This document shows positions 21,785 through 31,093 of a stretch of 43,007 bases of DNA, piece after piece; position 1 is the first letter of the stretch; each line of letters begins with the position of its first letter. Location of the stretch: positions 1 through 43,007 of IMG/VR virus record IMGVR_UViG_3300017963_000404. One strand, given 5' to 3'. The notes below the pieces were generated by a model, which was not told the DNA's origin, did not search any database, and was given only the letters and a program-made list of their open reading frames with translations. The stretch is from a virus. Both the position numbers and the translations under genes were made by a program.

Positions 21785-23110
21785 TTAAGCGGTTACGAAA
21801 CCGTCAATGTCTAGAGTGTGGATTGCGCCAGCCAACCGCCCGTTGAATTTGATTCCCGGGAAGTAGCGAGCATCACGATCGGCAACCAGTTGGTCAGCAA
21901 CCTTTGGGATCGTGGTGTAGGGCGCTGGGCTTTGAGCAAGGACGCCCTGGCCAATGGCAATCCGCAGGCGCGCGAGGATTTTGCCATCGATGATGGCTGC
22001 CCCCTCATCCGTGTAGGGGATTTTCTCGGCTTCTGCCAACGCCCCGAAGACGTCCTCTTGGATGCGCACACGCAACCAATCGAGGCCCCGAGTCACATCG
22101 ATGAACTCGCCGGCCGACGTCCAACCGTTGATGATGACATTCTTGCCGGATTGAGCGACGTAGTAGTTGCCTTTTTTGGCCGTGATTTGGGCGCGCTCGG
22201 CAGTGGTCAGCGTGCTCGTGGTGACTCCGCTGATTTCCTTGTAGGCCCAAGTTCTCGAGCCAGGATCGTATGGGAACGACTCGCCCATCTGGCCGGCCGC
22301 CAAAAACGACCCCTCGCTATCGTGGTACGAGAGATAGGTCCGCGCGTATGCCGAGCTTGCGGCTACCGACATGACATCCGTGGTCGTGACCGAATCCAGA
22401 ATCTCGGTATCGCTCACCGTCGCGCCGAACAATTTGACCTTGGTCTCGACCCAAGCCGCAGCGGCCAGGACCTCGGCTGGGCTGTTGCTGTCGAGCAGCA
22501 GGCCGTACCAGTCATCGTCAAAAGCGGATACGGCGGCAAGGTCGGTGGCGATTCCCGGGTCAGCGGTCTTGTTCTCGATCCACATGTGGCGACCGTCAAC
22601 CTCATCGGTGACTTCGACAGTGAAATAATCGCCAGCATTGTCCGCAGTGAGCGTCAGCGTGTCAGTGAGGTCGTCAACGACAGTGATCGAGAGCCCAAGC
22701 AAATCGATTGCCGATTTGAGGCCAGCCGTGATTTCGTCCTTGGTCGCCGTGGCGTCCGAGGTGAACTCGGCAGCAGTGCCGTTGATCGTTACCGCGTATC
22801 TGACGCTGTTCGCCGCGGTTTTGACGATGATGTCCCAGATTTGCGTGAACGGTAGCGCGCGCTTCCCGACCTTGAACGTTGCCACTTGGGGGTTTTGTGA
22901 CAGCAGCGCCTGGGCCGCCTTGTAGACCGGATCGGTCGTAGCAAATCCGTCCGTAACCAAATCGGTCAGACCCGTGGAGCCTGAATACAGCTTGGTCAGC
23001 GGAGCAAAGTTGTCGTGGTAACCAAGAATGAGGGCCGTGCCAAAACCGGTCCTACTGAGCGCCGAGCTCTGCTTGGTGATCGTGACATTGACCAGCGTGT
23101 CGAGTGACAT
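21785..23110 (-). CDS. Tail sheath protein (DUF3383-like)
   Basis: A 441-residue protein with the N-terminus MSLDTLVNVTITKQSSALSR, the central inserted domain (VTINGTAAEFTSDATATKDE) and the C-terminal core with GLDWLRVRIQEDVFGALAEA typical of contractile sheaths of the DUF3383 type. It proves the contractile tail morphology. AGGAG precedes ATG 23110. Confidence 0.9.
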   Translation of the reverse strand: MSLDTLVNVTITKQSSALSRTGFGTALILGYHDNFAPLTKLYSGSTGLTDLVTDGFATTDPVYKAAQALLSQNPQVATFKVGKRALPFTQIWDIIVKTAANSVRYAVTINGTAAEFTSDATATKDEITAGLKSAIDLLGLSITVVDDLTDTLTLTADNAGDYFTVEVTDEVDGRHMWIENKTADPGIATDLAAVSAFDDDWYGLLLDSNSPAEVLAAAAWVETKVKLFGATVSDTEILDSVTTTDVMSVAASSAYARTYLSYHDSEGSFLAAGQMGESFPYDPGSRTWAYKEISGVTTSTLTTAERAQITAKKGNYYVAQSGKNVIINGWTSAGEFIDVTRGLDWLRVRIQEDVFGALAEAEKIPYTDEGAAIIDGKILARLRIAIGQGVLAQSPAPYTTIPKVADQLVADRDARYFPGIKFNGRLAGAIHTLDIDGFVTA

Positions 23111-23127
23111 GGCTTCTCCTCAATCCC

Positions 23128-23715
23128 TTATTCTGGGATGTCCTCAGTGTAGTTGACCACAGTGGCTCCGGCAACGTTGGTGAACGTGCCCTCCACTCCG
23201 ACCTTGGCGATGTAGCCAGTCTTTTCCGTTACCGTTGCGAGTGTCCTAAACCGTACATCCATAGACGCACCGCTCGTCCACTCCTCGCCGAGCACTTCAT
23301 CAAGATCCAGGACGGGTTCCGACTCGACAAGGATTGCCCCAGCGCCACGCAAGGCCTCCCGCACGGATGGCAGCGTGAGCTGGTACTTGGCACTCTCAAG
23401 GTACGAGTTTGAATCAGATCCTGGGGCATCGTCAGATGTCCTGCATTGGCAAGACAGAAAAAATTCGACATCCCTGACAACCGTTTGCTCGATTTCTTCG
23501 CCGGCCGGATTTCCGAGTTCCGTGTTCTCGATTTTTTCTCCTCGAGGAGCACCGAGGCCGAAACCGCTATCTGACCGTTTGAGTGTGATGTACGGATATG
23601 GCGGCTCCGGGCGATCTTGAGTGACCCAGTTGACCGTGATTCCGGTCGCCGCAAACATCCAATTGTAGATGGCGCTTTCGATTGTTGACCAATCTATGGG
23701 AGTCTGGAGCGCCAT
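23128..23715 (-). CDS. Neck/tail terminator-like protein
   Basis: A 195-residue protein starting MALQTPIDWSTIESAIYNWM. The pattern VNWVTQDRPEPPYPYITLKR, then a C-terminal VRFRTLATVTEKTGYIAKVG, fits the neck terminator (gp12-like, LIC_12616) family upstream of sheath genes. It likely caps the tail tube at the head end. Confidence 0.7.
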   Translation of the reverse strand: MALQTPIDWSTIESAIYNWMFAATGITVNWVTQDRPEPPYPYITLKRSDSGFGLGAPRGEKIENTELGNPAGEEIEQTVVRDVEFFLSCQCRTSDDAPGSDSNSYLESAKYQLTLPSVREALRGAGAILVESEPVLDLDEVLGEEWTSGASMDVRFRTLATVTEKTGYIAKVGVEGTFTNVAGATVVNYTEDIPE

Positions 23716-24077
23716 CAGCCCTGACCAATCCTCGCAATCATCGCTTTGTAGTACGTGCCCCAGGTATGTTTTTCAACGGAAACGACTTCCCAGGTTTCGC
23801 CATCCCAGAGGATCAAATCTGCTGGTGTCCCGGTTGATGTGTTTTTTTGCAGCAGTTCAGTCTCTGTGTACAGTTTTGCCGGCCGCCTACTCCGAAGCCC
23901 TTCGGGAAGTGTCTCGGCCTCATCTCCAGTGATTGGCTGGACGCTGGCCACCACGCCTGTGATGTCGTTGGTCGCGCCAGGTGTGTAACGTCCCTCAATA
24001 TCGCTACCGGCCGACCCTCGACGGATGGTTATCCCGCCAGGCACGTTGAATATGGCGATGGTGGCCGCGAACATCAC
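23715..24077 (-). CDS. Head closure (stopper)-like protein
   Basis: A 120-residue beta-rich protein starting at GTG 24077 or ATG 24074, overlapping the upstream stop. Position between the gp10-like and terminator genes, and the end DLILWDGETWEVVSVEKHTW, resemble head-completion stoppers of the SPP1 gp16 kind. The function is mostly from gene order. Confidence 0.6.
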   Translation of the reverse strand: MMFAATIAIFNVPGGITIRRGSAGSDIEGRYTPGATNDITGVVASVQPITGDEAETLPEGLRSRRPAKLYTETELLQKNTSTGTPADLILWDGETWEVVSVEKHTWGTYYKAMIARIGQG

Positions 24078-24556
24078 TTACCCTCGCTCGCCTTGCGCAC
24101 TACCCAAGTGATCGAATTAATGAGCTGCCCAGTGTCGATCAGCTGCTTGCTGCTACCCTTGCGGGCGATCGTAGCGTCAGCCAACGGTGGCGGAATACCC
24201 TTGCGGATGGTGGCCTTGACGTCGTTGGCCGCCTTGAGTCCGACCTTGTCGAGGACCTTGATCGGGGTGTCCTTGCGCTCGTAAATGGCCTTCGCGCCCT
24301 TCGCAAGCATGCCCTCGTATGTCCTTCGCTTTTTCGCCTTGGTCGATCGCAAAAACGAGCGCTCGTCGATGTACTTCGTTCCGAACTCATGCCACGTCGC
24401 AATCTGCACATTGGTGGGGCCGCCGTGGTCTTCGGGTGCTTGCTCGCCGAGAACACCGATATCAACAACGATTTCGCCCTTAGCGATTTTCTTCAGGTCG
24501 AGAAGGATGTCATTCCATCCCTTATCGTGCTCCTCGACTCCACCAAAACTACTCAT
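24074..24556 (-). CDS. Neck protein, HK97 gp10/virion morphogenesis-like
   Basis: A 160-residue protein. ATG 24556 overlaps the preceding stop as ATGA, and the longer in-frame extension is not supported. The motifs VDIGVLGEQAPEDHGGPTNV, ATWHEFGTKYIDERSFLRST and the C-terminal LIDTGQLINSITWVVRK are typical of gp10-like tail completion/neck proteins. Confidence 0.8.
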   Translation of the reverse strand: MSSFGGVEEHDKGWNDILLDLKKIAKGEIVVDIGVLGEQAPEDHGGPTNVQIATWHEFGTKYIDERSFLRSTKAKKRRTYEGMLAKGAKAIYERKDTPIKVLDKVGLKAANDVKATIRKGIPPPLADATIARKGSSKQLIDTGQLINSITWVVRKASEGK

Positions 24557-24942
24557 GACGATGTACTCGTTGCCGTGGTCCGCACGCTGAAGACCTGCGA
24601 GCGGAGGTCCAAATACATCCGGCCCCAAAGGGTCGACGCCAGCGCTTGGTCCGAATAGGGTAGCGACCCGGCTGCACCAGCGCTGTAGGCAACCTGCAGG
24701 TCACCATCCTTTTGCATGACGACCGGCCCGGCTGGCACGCTGCCGCTATTGTTCGCTGCGTCAGCCCAAAACTTGAGCAGGTGAGCGGCCAGATAGATTT
24801 GGCCAAGAAATGCTTTGGTCTCCCCCCAGTTGGTCGTGTTGATTTGATCCAGGGCGTCGGACAACGCGAGGTCAACCGTCGCGTCAGCTGTCGCGGTAAA
24901 CTCGGTACACCGAGCCCTGAGGTCTCCTCGCGTTGCCGACAT
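24553..24942 (-). CDS. Head-tail adaptor, DUF4054-like
   Basis: A 129-residue protein starting MSATRGDLRARCTEFTATAD. Helical segments with KAFLGQIYLAAHLLKFWADA and YSDQALASTLWGRMYLDLRS are characteristic of DUF4054, a connector subunit. GAGGGG precedes ATG 24942. Confidence 0.8.
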   Translation of the reverse strand: MSATRGDLRARCTEFTATADATVDLALSDALDQINTTNWGETKAFLGQIYLAAHLLKFWADAANNSGSVPAGPVVMQKDGDLQVAYSAGAAGSLPYSDQALASTLWGRMYLDLRSQVFSVRTTATSTSS

Positions 24943-24953
24943 TCGCCCCTCTT

Positions 24954-25364
24954 TTAGCTTTTGACTTTCGGTGGTGGAGTCATTTTGGCAATCTTATCAA
25001 GAATCGCCTTGCTCACGCCCTTCCGCGATTCTTGCGCTTGCCAGGCTCGCAGGACGTCCATGTTGTGTGTGCCACGGACCATCTCGATCGCATCATCCGT
25101 TTTGAGATTGGTCAGGTCGTCGAATCCGCCAGTAGATTTCCCGCCCTCCTCGGTTTGATACTCGACGTATTCGATTTCGCCAGTGTCGAGCGCGAGCCAC
25201 CAGCTCGCGTCCTTGGGCGAAGTCTTTTCGATCCAATCGATCATCTCCCGAGGGATTTCATTGAGGCCAGGCATCAAGGTGAGCGCATCGGTTTTGGGAT
25301 CTGGATGCGGCCAGTCCTTGATGTGAGGCTTGTTGTTTTTGACAAGAATTTTTTCGGTTTCCAT
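24954..25364 (-). CDS. Hypothetical head-region protein
   Basis: A 136-residue protein starting METEKILVKNNKPHIKDWPH. The N-terminal third resembles small head-region proteins with a hydrophobic strand and a PGLNEIPREMIDWI helix. The C-terminal half is helical and charged. It lies between capsid and adaptor genes, so it may be a minor head or completion protein, but I cannot name it. Confidence 0.55.
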   Translation of the reverse strand: METEKILVKNNKPHIKDWPHPDPKTDALTLMPGLNEIPREMIDWIEKTSPKDASWWLALDTGEIEYVEYQTEEGGKSTGGFDDLTNLKTDDAIEMVRGTHNMDVLRAWQAQESRKGVSKAILDKIAKMTPPPKVKS

Positions 25365-25378
25365 GTGGTGGCTCCTCG

Positions 25379-25425
25379 GGCCCTAAATTTGTGGAAGGGC
25401 CGTAACCACGGGCCCTGTGGCTACG
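25379..25425 (-). terminator. Stem-loops after the major capsid gene
   Basis: CGTAACCAC at 25401-25409 pairs with GTGGCTACG at 25417-25425 (one mismatch, 7-nt loop), and GGCCCT at 25379-25384 pairs with AGGGCC at 25396-25401. No T-run follows on the minus strand, so these may weaken read-through or protect the capsid message 3' end rather than end transcription fully. Confidence 0.4.
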
Positions 25426-25461
25426 ACCCGGCCACCACCAGCGGCAATAACCGCCAAGCGG

Positions 25462-26412
25462 TCAGTCAATCTTGTCGATGTACCGAGCCGAGAGTGGGTA
25501 GTACCAGATAACCCCACCACATCGGCCATGGGTTGGAGTGATCAGCTCGAGGTTGCGAGCTTGGACAGGCAGTTGCTCGTAGTCCTGCGGGATCTCGAAC
25601 GACACACTCTCTGGATTCCGTGTGTACAAGATTCCGCGACCAACGCCACCGGCCCCAGCCGTGTTGAGCTTCCACCATGGCGCGACCGACTTCAAATCGG
25701 GGAATTGCTTCAGGATGAACTGCAGGATCGTTGTGTCGCTCGTGCTGCTGCGCGGTTTCGTCGAGATATGGGTGTAGGCCCGACTCGGCAGCAACAACGT
25801 ATCCTGACTCTCGACATCATTGGTCGCAAGGTGCGTCGCTTGGTAGGCAGCGCTCAGGTCGTCAATGATTTCGTCTGGAGTCTTGAGGCGCCACTCCTCA
25901 TCGCCACCAGCACCCGCGGTCAAGGTGGTCACCGGGACATTGGCGTTGTTCGCGAATCCGCCCAGCCCGGTTACGGTATCCCCCGAAAAACCAATGAGGT
26001 CGACCTTGGTCTCCCAAGCCCGACGAGCGGAGTTGCTCTTGCGCTGGGCGACTTTGCGCTGCGCCTTGTCACTCGCGCGCATCTCTTGGATGTTCATTCC
26101 CCATGAGCCAGCGACCGACTCCACTGGGGAGGTGAACTTTTTGCCAAAGGCATCGGACCGCGGCAGGTCATCACCGTAGTTAGCGACGATGATGGCGATC
26201 CCAACATCGGTGTACTGGTAGTACGTGATGGACTCGGCACCAGGCCCAGCCTCAAACGACACAGGGATGACCTGCCGAGACAAGAGGCGTGGATATTTTG
26301 TGTCGTAAGTCTTCGCCTTGATCTTCTCGAGTTCCCGGGCGAAGAAGAGCGACTCGGTGGCGTCGCAGTTGATCGCCTGCCGAATGAATCTTGCGACTTC
26401 TTGGGGTTCCAT
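25462..26412 (-). CDS. Major capsid protein (DUF2184-like)
   Basis: A 316-residue protein starting MEPQEVARFIRQAINCDATE. The segments RQVIPVSFEAGPGAESITYY, GWDLIGF-like VDLIGFSGDTVTGLGGFANN and the C-terminal PLSARYIDKID fit the DUF2184 capsid family (HK97 fold, no large N-terminal scaffold domain). The order cement, capsid, adaptor is typical. AAGGAG precedes ATG 26412. Confidence 0.85.
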   Translation of the reverse strand: MEPQEVARFIRQAINCDATESLFFARELEKIKAKTYDTKYPRLLSRQVIPVSFEAGPGAESITYYQYTDVGIAIIVANYGDDLPRSDAFGKKFTSPVESVAGSWGMNIQEMRASDKAQRKVAQRKSNSARRAWETKVDLIGFSGDTVTGLGGFANNANVPVTTLTAGAGGDEEWRLKTPDEIIDDLSAAYQATHLATNDVESQDTLLLPSRAYTHISTKPRSSTSDTTILQFILKQFPDLKSVAPWWKLNTAGAGGVGRGILYTRNPESVSFEIPQDYEQLPVQARNLELITPTHGRCGGVIWYYPLSARYIDKID

Positions 26413-26479
26413 GGGTTGCTCCTTGGGTTGCCTTCGCCTCAGGGCTCGGCCGTCCTTTTTTTAATCGCTTGTTGGTTGG

Positions 26480-27343
26480 TTAGACTAGCTTGCCATAAAG
26501 CACGACCTCGCCGGCCGGCAATGTTGCGGTGTTGGTCTCATCGAGGACCAGATTGACCCGAGTGTCGGGCGGGATGACGAGGTTGGACCCGTTGGTCAGC
26601 CTCACCGGAGTGTCAGCCGCGATGGTGCCCTCCTGGCCAGTCTCGGTGCTCCAATTCGCAACGACGGTTGTGCCGTGCTTGATTTGGATATCGAAAAAAT
26701 TCGCGGCATCTTCGGCCAGACCGGTGGCGTTGTAATACACAACCTCAGTCACGATGAGGCCATGCTCGGCAGGCGTTTCGAAAAAGTACTGCGTCGTGTC
26801 TGCGGTGACCTGGATATGGCTAACCTGGAATGCCGACAAAGCGCCAGCCTGCGGGAGGCCACGAAGCTCGACCTTGGTCGCCACATCCTTGGCGCCATCC
26901 TTGGCCCACCTGGCGCCGGGCAACAGGACGCAGGTCCCGCTGTCATCGATGTTGGTCAATGACCCCTTTTGGGTCTCGGTGGCATCGGCTACGCCGTTGG
27001 CGATCCGATAAAAAACCTTGTCGCCCTTGCTCACCGCGAGCTCAGGCACGCAGTAGACATCGCCCCAGCGCAAGACCGAGGCCATCTTGAGGGTCGGGAT
27101 GTCCTGGTCGGTGGTGATGCCGCGATTGTCCATCGCGTGGCTGTGGACGGTGATGCCCTCGATCTCGTCATCGGCCGCCGTGGGCAACAAAAACTGATTG
27201 TCAGCCGTGCCCTTGGCAACCACGACACCAAATGGGACGTTGACCGTCTCCTCGTTGGCGAGGCTCTGGATAACGTGGGGCGCTGCGTCGGCGAGTAGAC
27301 CAGCAAACGCCGCTGCCGCTTGATCATAACTGGTTTGGGACAT
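26480..27343 (-). CDS. Capsid cement/decoration protein with extra C-terminal domain
   Basis: A 287-residue protein. The N-terminal 175 residues resemble structural cement proteins (FAGLLADAAPHVIQSLANEE, TVHSHAMDNRGITTDQDIPT, VFYRIANGVADAT), which clamp capsid subunits. The last 110 residues form a second beta-rich domain (VSHIQVTADTTQYFFETPAE, VVLYGKLV end) not usual for the family, perhaps an exposed decoration. AGGAG precedes ATG 27343. Confidence 0.75.
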   Translation of the reverse strand: MSQTSYDQAAAAFAGLLADAAPHVIQSLANEETVNVPFGVVVAKGTADNQFLLPTAADDEIEGITVHSHAMDNRGITTDQDIPTLKMASVLRWGDVYCVPELAVSKGDKVFYRIANGVADATETQKGSLTNIDDSGTCVLLPGARWAKDGAKDVATKVELRGLPQAGALSAFQVSHIQVTADTTQYFFETPAEHGLIVTEVVYYNATGLAEDAANFFDIQIKHGTTVVANWSTETGQEGTIAADTPVRLTNGSNLVIPPDTRVNLVLDETNTATLPAGEVVLYGKLV

Positions 27344-27397
27344 CTTGATTGCTCCTAGCTAAGAATTCGAACTGGGTTGTTGCGGGTTTGAGGTTTA

Positions 27398-28660
27398 CTA
27401 CGCTCGGGACTCGCCGATGGTCAGCGGCTTCTGCCAGGCTGCCTCGTCCTCGTCCATTCTCTTTTGACGAGCGGCATCGGCGTTCATCTCTTTCTCGGCG
27501 CCAGCGGCAGCTGCCCGCTGGACGTCGTGGCGACTCTGACGTGCCTTGCCCTCGGCATCCTGATTTGCCGCGGATTTGTCTTGAGCTGCCTCAACCGCGA
27601 GGTCAAAGCGGCACTTGAGATATTCGTCGCTGTGGCCATCAGCGTTGAATTCACTGCAGGCGCCCTTGATGGCCGTCAATCGAATCTCGGAATCGGTCAT
27701 GACGGCAATATTGATCTCCTTGCCATCCTTGTCCTTGTCGGCCTCGTGGGCCCGTAGGACGGTCATGGCGTCGCTGACCAATTTGACCCGCGCCTCAACC
27801 GCATCCTGAACCGCTTTCGGATCGGTTGCCTCTTTGAGTTTGGCCTCGGTGTCCTCGACCTTTTTCTTCTCGGCCTTGAGGGCGTCCTCGGCTGCATCCG
27901 CCCGCGCCTTCTCCTTGTCGAGAGCCTTTTGCAAGGACTCCTTTTCGGTGCGCCCATCAGCGACGTACTTCGCGAACGCCTGAGCGGTTTGCTTGCTAAC
28001 TTCATGATCGACGCCGTCGATGCGGATGGTCTCCATCTTAGATGCTCCGGTTGTGGGTTTGCTTTTGCGTTTATCGTCAACGCTGTCGGTTACCATAAAC
28101 GCGATGTCATCGTCCATTGAGTCGAATCGCGGAATAGCAACCTCAGGCCCAGCGCGGCCATGCGTGGTTGTGGCCACGTGGTTGTAGCGGATGTTGCGCT
28201 GAATCAAATCGTATTTCACACCATCTCGGACGCCCTGGATCCCTTTTGTGACACCAGGGGTCATTTCCTTGTCGCATGTATAACCGCACGACAGGTCGCG
28301 TCGCTTGTTGCTGTCGACGTCGTTGATTGTTTCCCGGTCAGTGATTTGGACTGTGGTTTTGACGAAACGGTCATTCTGCTCCGCACCCTGGCCGGTGGTC
28401 CCGACCTGATAATCGCGTGCGTTGTCATCCGTGACCAATGTCGGAGGGTGCTCTCTTGTGACAGGCACCAGGTCGAGGGTCGCCAATGACTCCGGCGAAA
28501 ACACCTCCTCGGGCAAGCGGAGTTCCCGCCGAATGGAGCCATCGGCGTTGAGATATCGAAATACTCCGATCCTGGTTACAAATGCATCACTGCGCAAAAA
28601 GCCTGCGGCAGTGCGCTCGGGTTTCTTGAGATGTCCAATTCGGTCGAATCTGATGGCCAT
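27398..28660 (-). CDS. DUF2213 prohead protease fused to scaffold
   Basis: A 420-residue protein. Residues 1 to about 200 match DUF2213 (KKPERTAAGFLRSDAFVTRI, VPVTREHPPTLVTDDNARDY, LSCGYTCDKEMTPG, YNHVATTTHGRAGPEVAIPR), a herpes-type protease-like domain with the conserved H of NHVA and the S/T-rich strand. Residues from about 210 are a long coiled coil (KEKARADAAEDALKAEKKKV), which is the scaffold. The fusion replaces separate protease and scaffold genes. Confidence 0.85.
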   Translation of the reverse strand: MAIRFDRIGHLKKPERTAAGFLRSDAFVTRIGVFRYLNADGSIRRELRLPEEVFSPESLATLDLVPVTREHPPTLVTDDNARDYQVGTTGQGAEQNDRFVKTTVQITDRETINDVDSNKRRDLSCGYTCDKEMTPGVTKGIQGVRDGVKYDLIQRNIRYNHVATTTHGRAGPEVAIPRFDSMDDDIAFMVTDSVDDKRKSKPTTGASKMETIRIDGVDHEVSKQTAQAFAKYVADGRTEKESLQKALDKEKARADAAEDALKAEKKKVEDTEAKLKEATDPKAVQDAVEARVKLVSDAMTVLRAHEADKDKDGKEINIAVMTDSEIRLTAIKGACSEFNADGHSDEYLKCRFDLAVEAAQDKSAANQDAEGKARQSRHDVQRAAAAGAEKEMNADAARQKRMDEDEAAWQKPLTIGESRA

Positions 28661-28708
28661 ATTCGCCAGATTGTATCCATCTGTTGGAAAAAGTTCAATG
28701 AATGGAGA

Positions 28709-29581
28709 CTACAAGTTGCGGCGTTCCGTTTTGGTCAGCACCGATTCGATATCTGGTTCCGCGCTACACCGACAATTGATCGGTTCACCAGGATGGCCCT
28801 CTGGCGGCGCAGGCTCGCCCTCCCAAGCGAACGGGTCACCATCGATGGCTTCGTGGGTCGGCCTGACCCGCTCGTCGCCAACGGTCCGCCATATGTACGT
28901 CCGAACCCCGAGGTCGGTCTGCCGCTTCTTGTTCAGCTCGCCGTTGAATTTGTTGGTCTGGTCGCGGGCGATGAGGGCCGCCCGATTCTTGGATATATCG
29001 AAGCGCTTCTGTAGCTCCGGGGCCCACTCAGAGAATCGTTTACCTGAACGGAAGTTGCGTAACGCTGTGGTCTCAATCTCTTTGAAATAGGTCTCGGGCA
29101 ACGATTTAATGAGCGCCACATTGTCCTTGGTGAACGCCTCGATTGCATCGTCGACATCAGCGAACAGCGAGGAGACCGGGACACCAATGGCCGATTCGAA
29201 TGTCCGGTTGACCTGGGTGGCGCTGAACATCTCGACCTGGCGCCCAGCCTTGGCGGCCACAGCCTCGATGGTCTCGTCGGGAATCTCGGTTGTGAATCGG
29301 AGGCGAACCTGCTGCATCGCTTTCTCGATGTCATCACCGTAGCCGTCAACCACGATGCTATCGAGGGCGGTCTTTTGAATCTGCGGCAGTTTCTCGATGA
29401 ACAACGCCCTGGCGATGGCCCTTGCCCGCTGCATGATCTTGATGATCGCCATTCGGTATTCCCGCTCGCGGGCGAGGGGCGGCTTCATCGTGATTTGCTT
29501 CTTGAGCTTGCCGCGGCTCTGTAGCAACTCGGCGGTTGCCGCCTTGACTACGAGGTTCTCTTGTCGACGTCGGCGAGCCAT
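28709..29581 (-). CDS. Head morphogenesis protein (Mu gpF/SPP1 gp7-like)
   Basis: A 290-residue protein with the family signature in its C-terminal third: AALIARDQTNKFNGELNKKR, then TYIWRTVGDERVRPTHEAID, and the terminal HPGEPINCRCSAEP with the conserved Cys-Arg-Cys. It joins the portal in the procapsid. The gene begins right after the portal stop. Confidence 0.9.
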   Translation of the reverse strand: MARRRRQENLVVKAATAELLQSRGKLKKQITMKPPLAREREYRMAIIKIMQRARAIARALFIEKLPQIQKTALDSIVVDGYGDDIEKAMQQVRLRFTTEIPDETIEAVAAKAGRQVEMFSATQVNRTFESAIGVPVSSLFADVDDAIEAFTKDNVALIKSLPETYFKEIETTALRNFRSGKRFSEWAPELQKRFDISKNRAALIARDQTNKFNGELNKKRQTDLGVRTYIWRTVGDERVRPTHEAIDGDPFAWEGEPAPPEGHPGEPINCRCSAEPDIESVLTKTERRNL

Positions 29582-31093
29582 CTATTTTTCTTCGTCTGGT
29601 TCCGGATTGTCCTTTTTGGGTTCATCGCCAGGATTATCCCCTTCCTCGGATTTCTCCTCTGGCTCGGAATTCTTCTCCTCGGGCCCCGATTCCCCCTCCT
29701 CGGGATTTGGCCGCAGCTCCATGCCCGGGATTTCCTCGGCTGGCTTGAGCTTGTCCGCTTCGCGCGCCTCGGTATCTAGCTGGATGTCAACCGAGAACTC
29801 GTCGCCCGCATAATGGCTGTTGGCGGCCTCCTCCGCGGTATAGACATCGCGGTCAATATTCAGGGCATCGGCCTGGGCAACCGCCAGTCGCGTTTTGGCC
29901 TGCTCGCCTTGCGATTCTTGCCACAGGGTATTCCACTTGACGGCCCAGCCCTCGAGTTCCTTGCCCTTGGTCGGTCCGCGTTTCGATTTTTGCAGGTAGC
30001 GGTAGAACCTCTCCACTGGCTCGGTCAGGTCATCCTGGTCGCCTTCCATGGTGTCGTAAAAGATGGCCAGGTCATTCTCACCGGTGGCATTCATTCCGGC
30101 CGGCGATCGGCCCATGAGCACCGTGACTGGCCAGCCGAGCGCGCCGGCGAGGCGAACGTCCCAACGCTCGAGCAGCTCTTTGGCGCCGGACAGCGGGTTG
30201 CCCATTGGCTCCACCGATTCGCCATCGGCATCGAGGGGAATCATGTTCACAGCGGATTTCGCCTGGTTCATCAGCATCAGGCGTTGCAAAACCAGATTGT
30301 CTTTGTCGGCCGCCAGCCGCTTGGACAGCTCTTTGATTTTGTAGAGCATGGTTCCCATGTTGCCGAGCGAAATGGCTGTCCCGGAATACGCCATGCTGAA
30401 ATCACGCACGACATCATAGACGCTCGTGATGGCCGAATCGTTCCAACCCTGGAGGTCGCGCTTGCGCTGCTTGGGCGTCTCGACTCCGTCAAATCGCAGG
30501 ACCCTCGACGCGTGCACAATGGGCTGGGTTTGCAGCTGCATGGCCGCGGATGCGCCCTCCTGGCCGGCGAGCCCAGTGATTGAGGTCGCGGCCGAAAACA
30601 AGATTTGGTAGGTTTCGGGTTTGTTGAAGTTGGCGCCGAATTCCGTATTGACGCTCTCAATTTGGAGGTCCCATCTGTCGAGCACGACCAGGGCTTCGAT
30701 TTCCTGGATTCGCTCCTCGTTCACTGGCTCGTCCATGGGGCGACCGTCGTTGATGACCATGATGACGAGCGCCGAGCCATGCAACCTCGCCCACGTGATC
30801 GCCTGCTTGACCGATTTCTTGATGCCCAATTTGCGACCGGCTTCGAGGATATCGGCAGCTGCCTGCGGGTCGTCGACTCCGTGGATTTGAAGCCATTTCC
30901 TGGTCATGGTCTTGGCCGGCAAGTCGCAAATCCGGCGAATCATGTCGTCGCCTGAATAGAGATTGTCCATCTCCTCGCGGGACCACGTCATTGGCCCACT
31001 GCCATAGGCGCTTTGCCGAGGGTCTTTGCCAACCACCCCGAGCCCCGTCAGCAAATTGACAAAACCATCAGTGACAAATTCGCGCAGGCTCAT
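29582..31093 (-). CDS. Portal protein (DUF1073-type)
   Basis: A 503-residue protein. The N-terminal region (REFVTDGFVNLLTGLGVVGK, ICDLPAKTMTRKWLQI) and the core with SPAGMNATGENDLAIFYDTM match DUF1073 portals. The C-terminal 60 residues are acidic and low complexity (PEEGESGPEEKNSEPEEKSE). ATG 31093 overlaps the terminase stop. Confidence 0.9.
   Translation of the reverse strand: MSLREFVTDGFVNLLTGLGVVGKDPRQSAYGSGPMTWSREEMDNLYSGDDMIRRICDLPAKTMTRKWLQIHGVDDPQAAADILEAGRKLGIKKSVKQAITWARLHGSALVIMVINDGRPMDEPVNEERIQEIEALVVLDRWDLQIESVNTEFGANFNKPETYQILFSAATSITGLAGQEGASAAMQLQTQPIVHASRVLRFDGVETPKQRKRDLQGWNDSAITSVYDVVRDFSMAYSGTAISLGNMGTMLYKIKELSKRLAADKDNLVLQRLMLMNQAKSAVNMIPLDADGESVEPMGNPLSGAKELLERWDVRLAGALGWPVTVLMGRSPAGMNATGENDLAIFYDTMEGDQDDLTEPVERFYRYLQKSKRGPTKGKELEGWAVKWNTLWQESQGEQAKTRLAVAQADALNIDRDVYTAEEAANSHYAGDEFSVDIQLDTEAREADKLKPAEEIPGMELRPNPEEGESGPEEKNSEPEEKSEEGDNPGDEPKKDNPEPDEEK

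Noticed and set aside
21818-22855. 345-residue rightward ORF
   Set aside because: Antisense of the sheath gene.
27929-28120. Separate prohead protease start inside the DUF2213 gene
   Set aside because: The frame is one continuous protease-scaffold fusion; the internal ATG at KMETIRIDG could give a scaffold-only product, but no strong ribosome site decides it.
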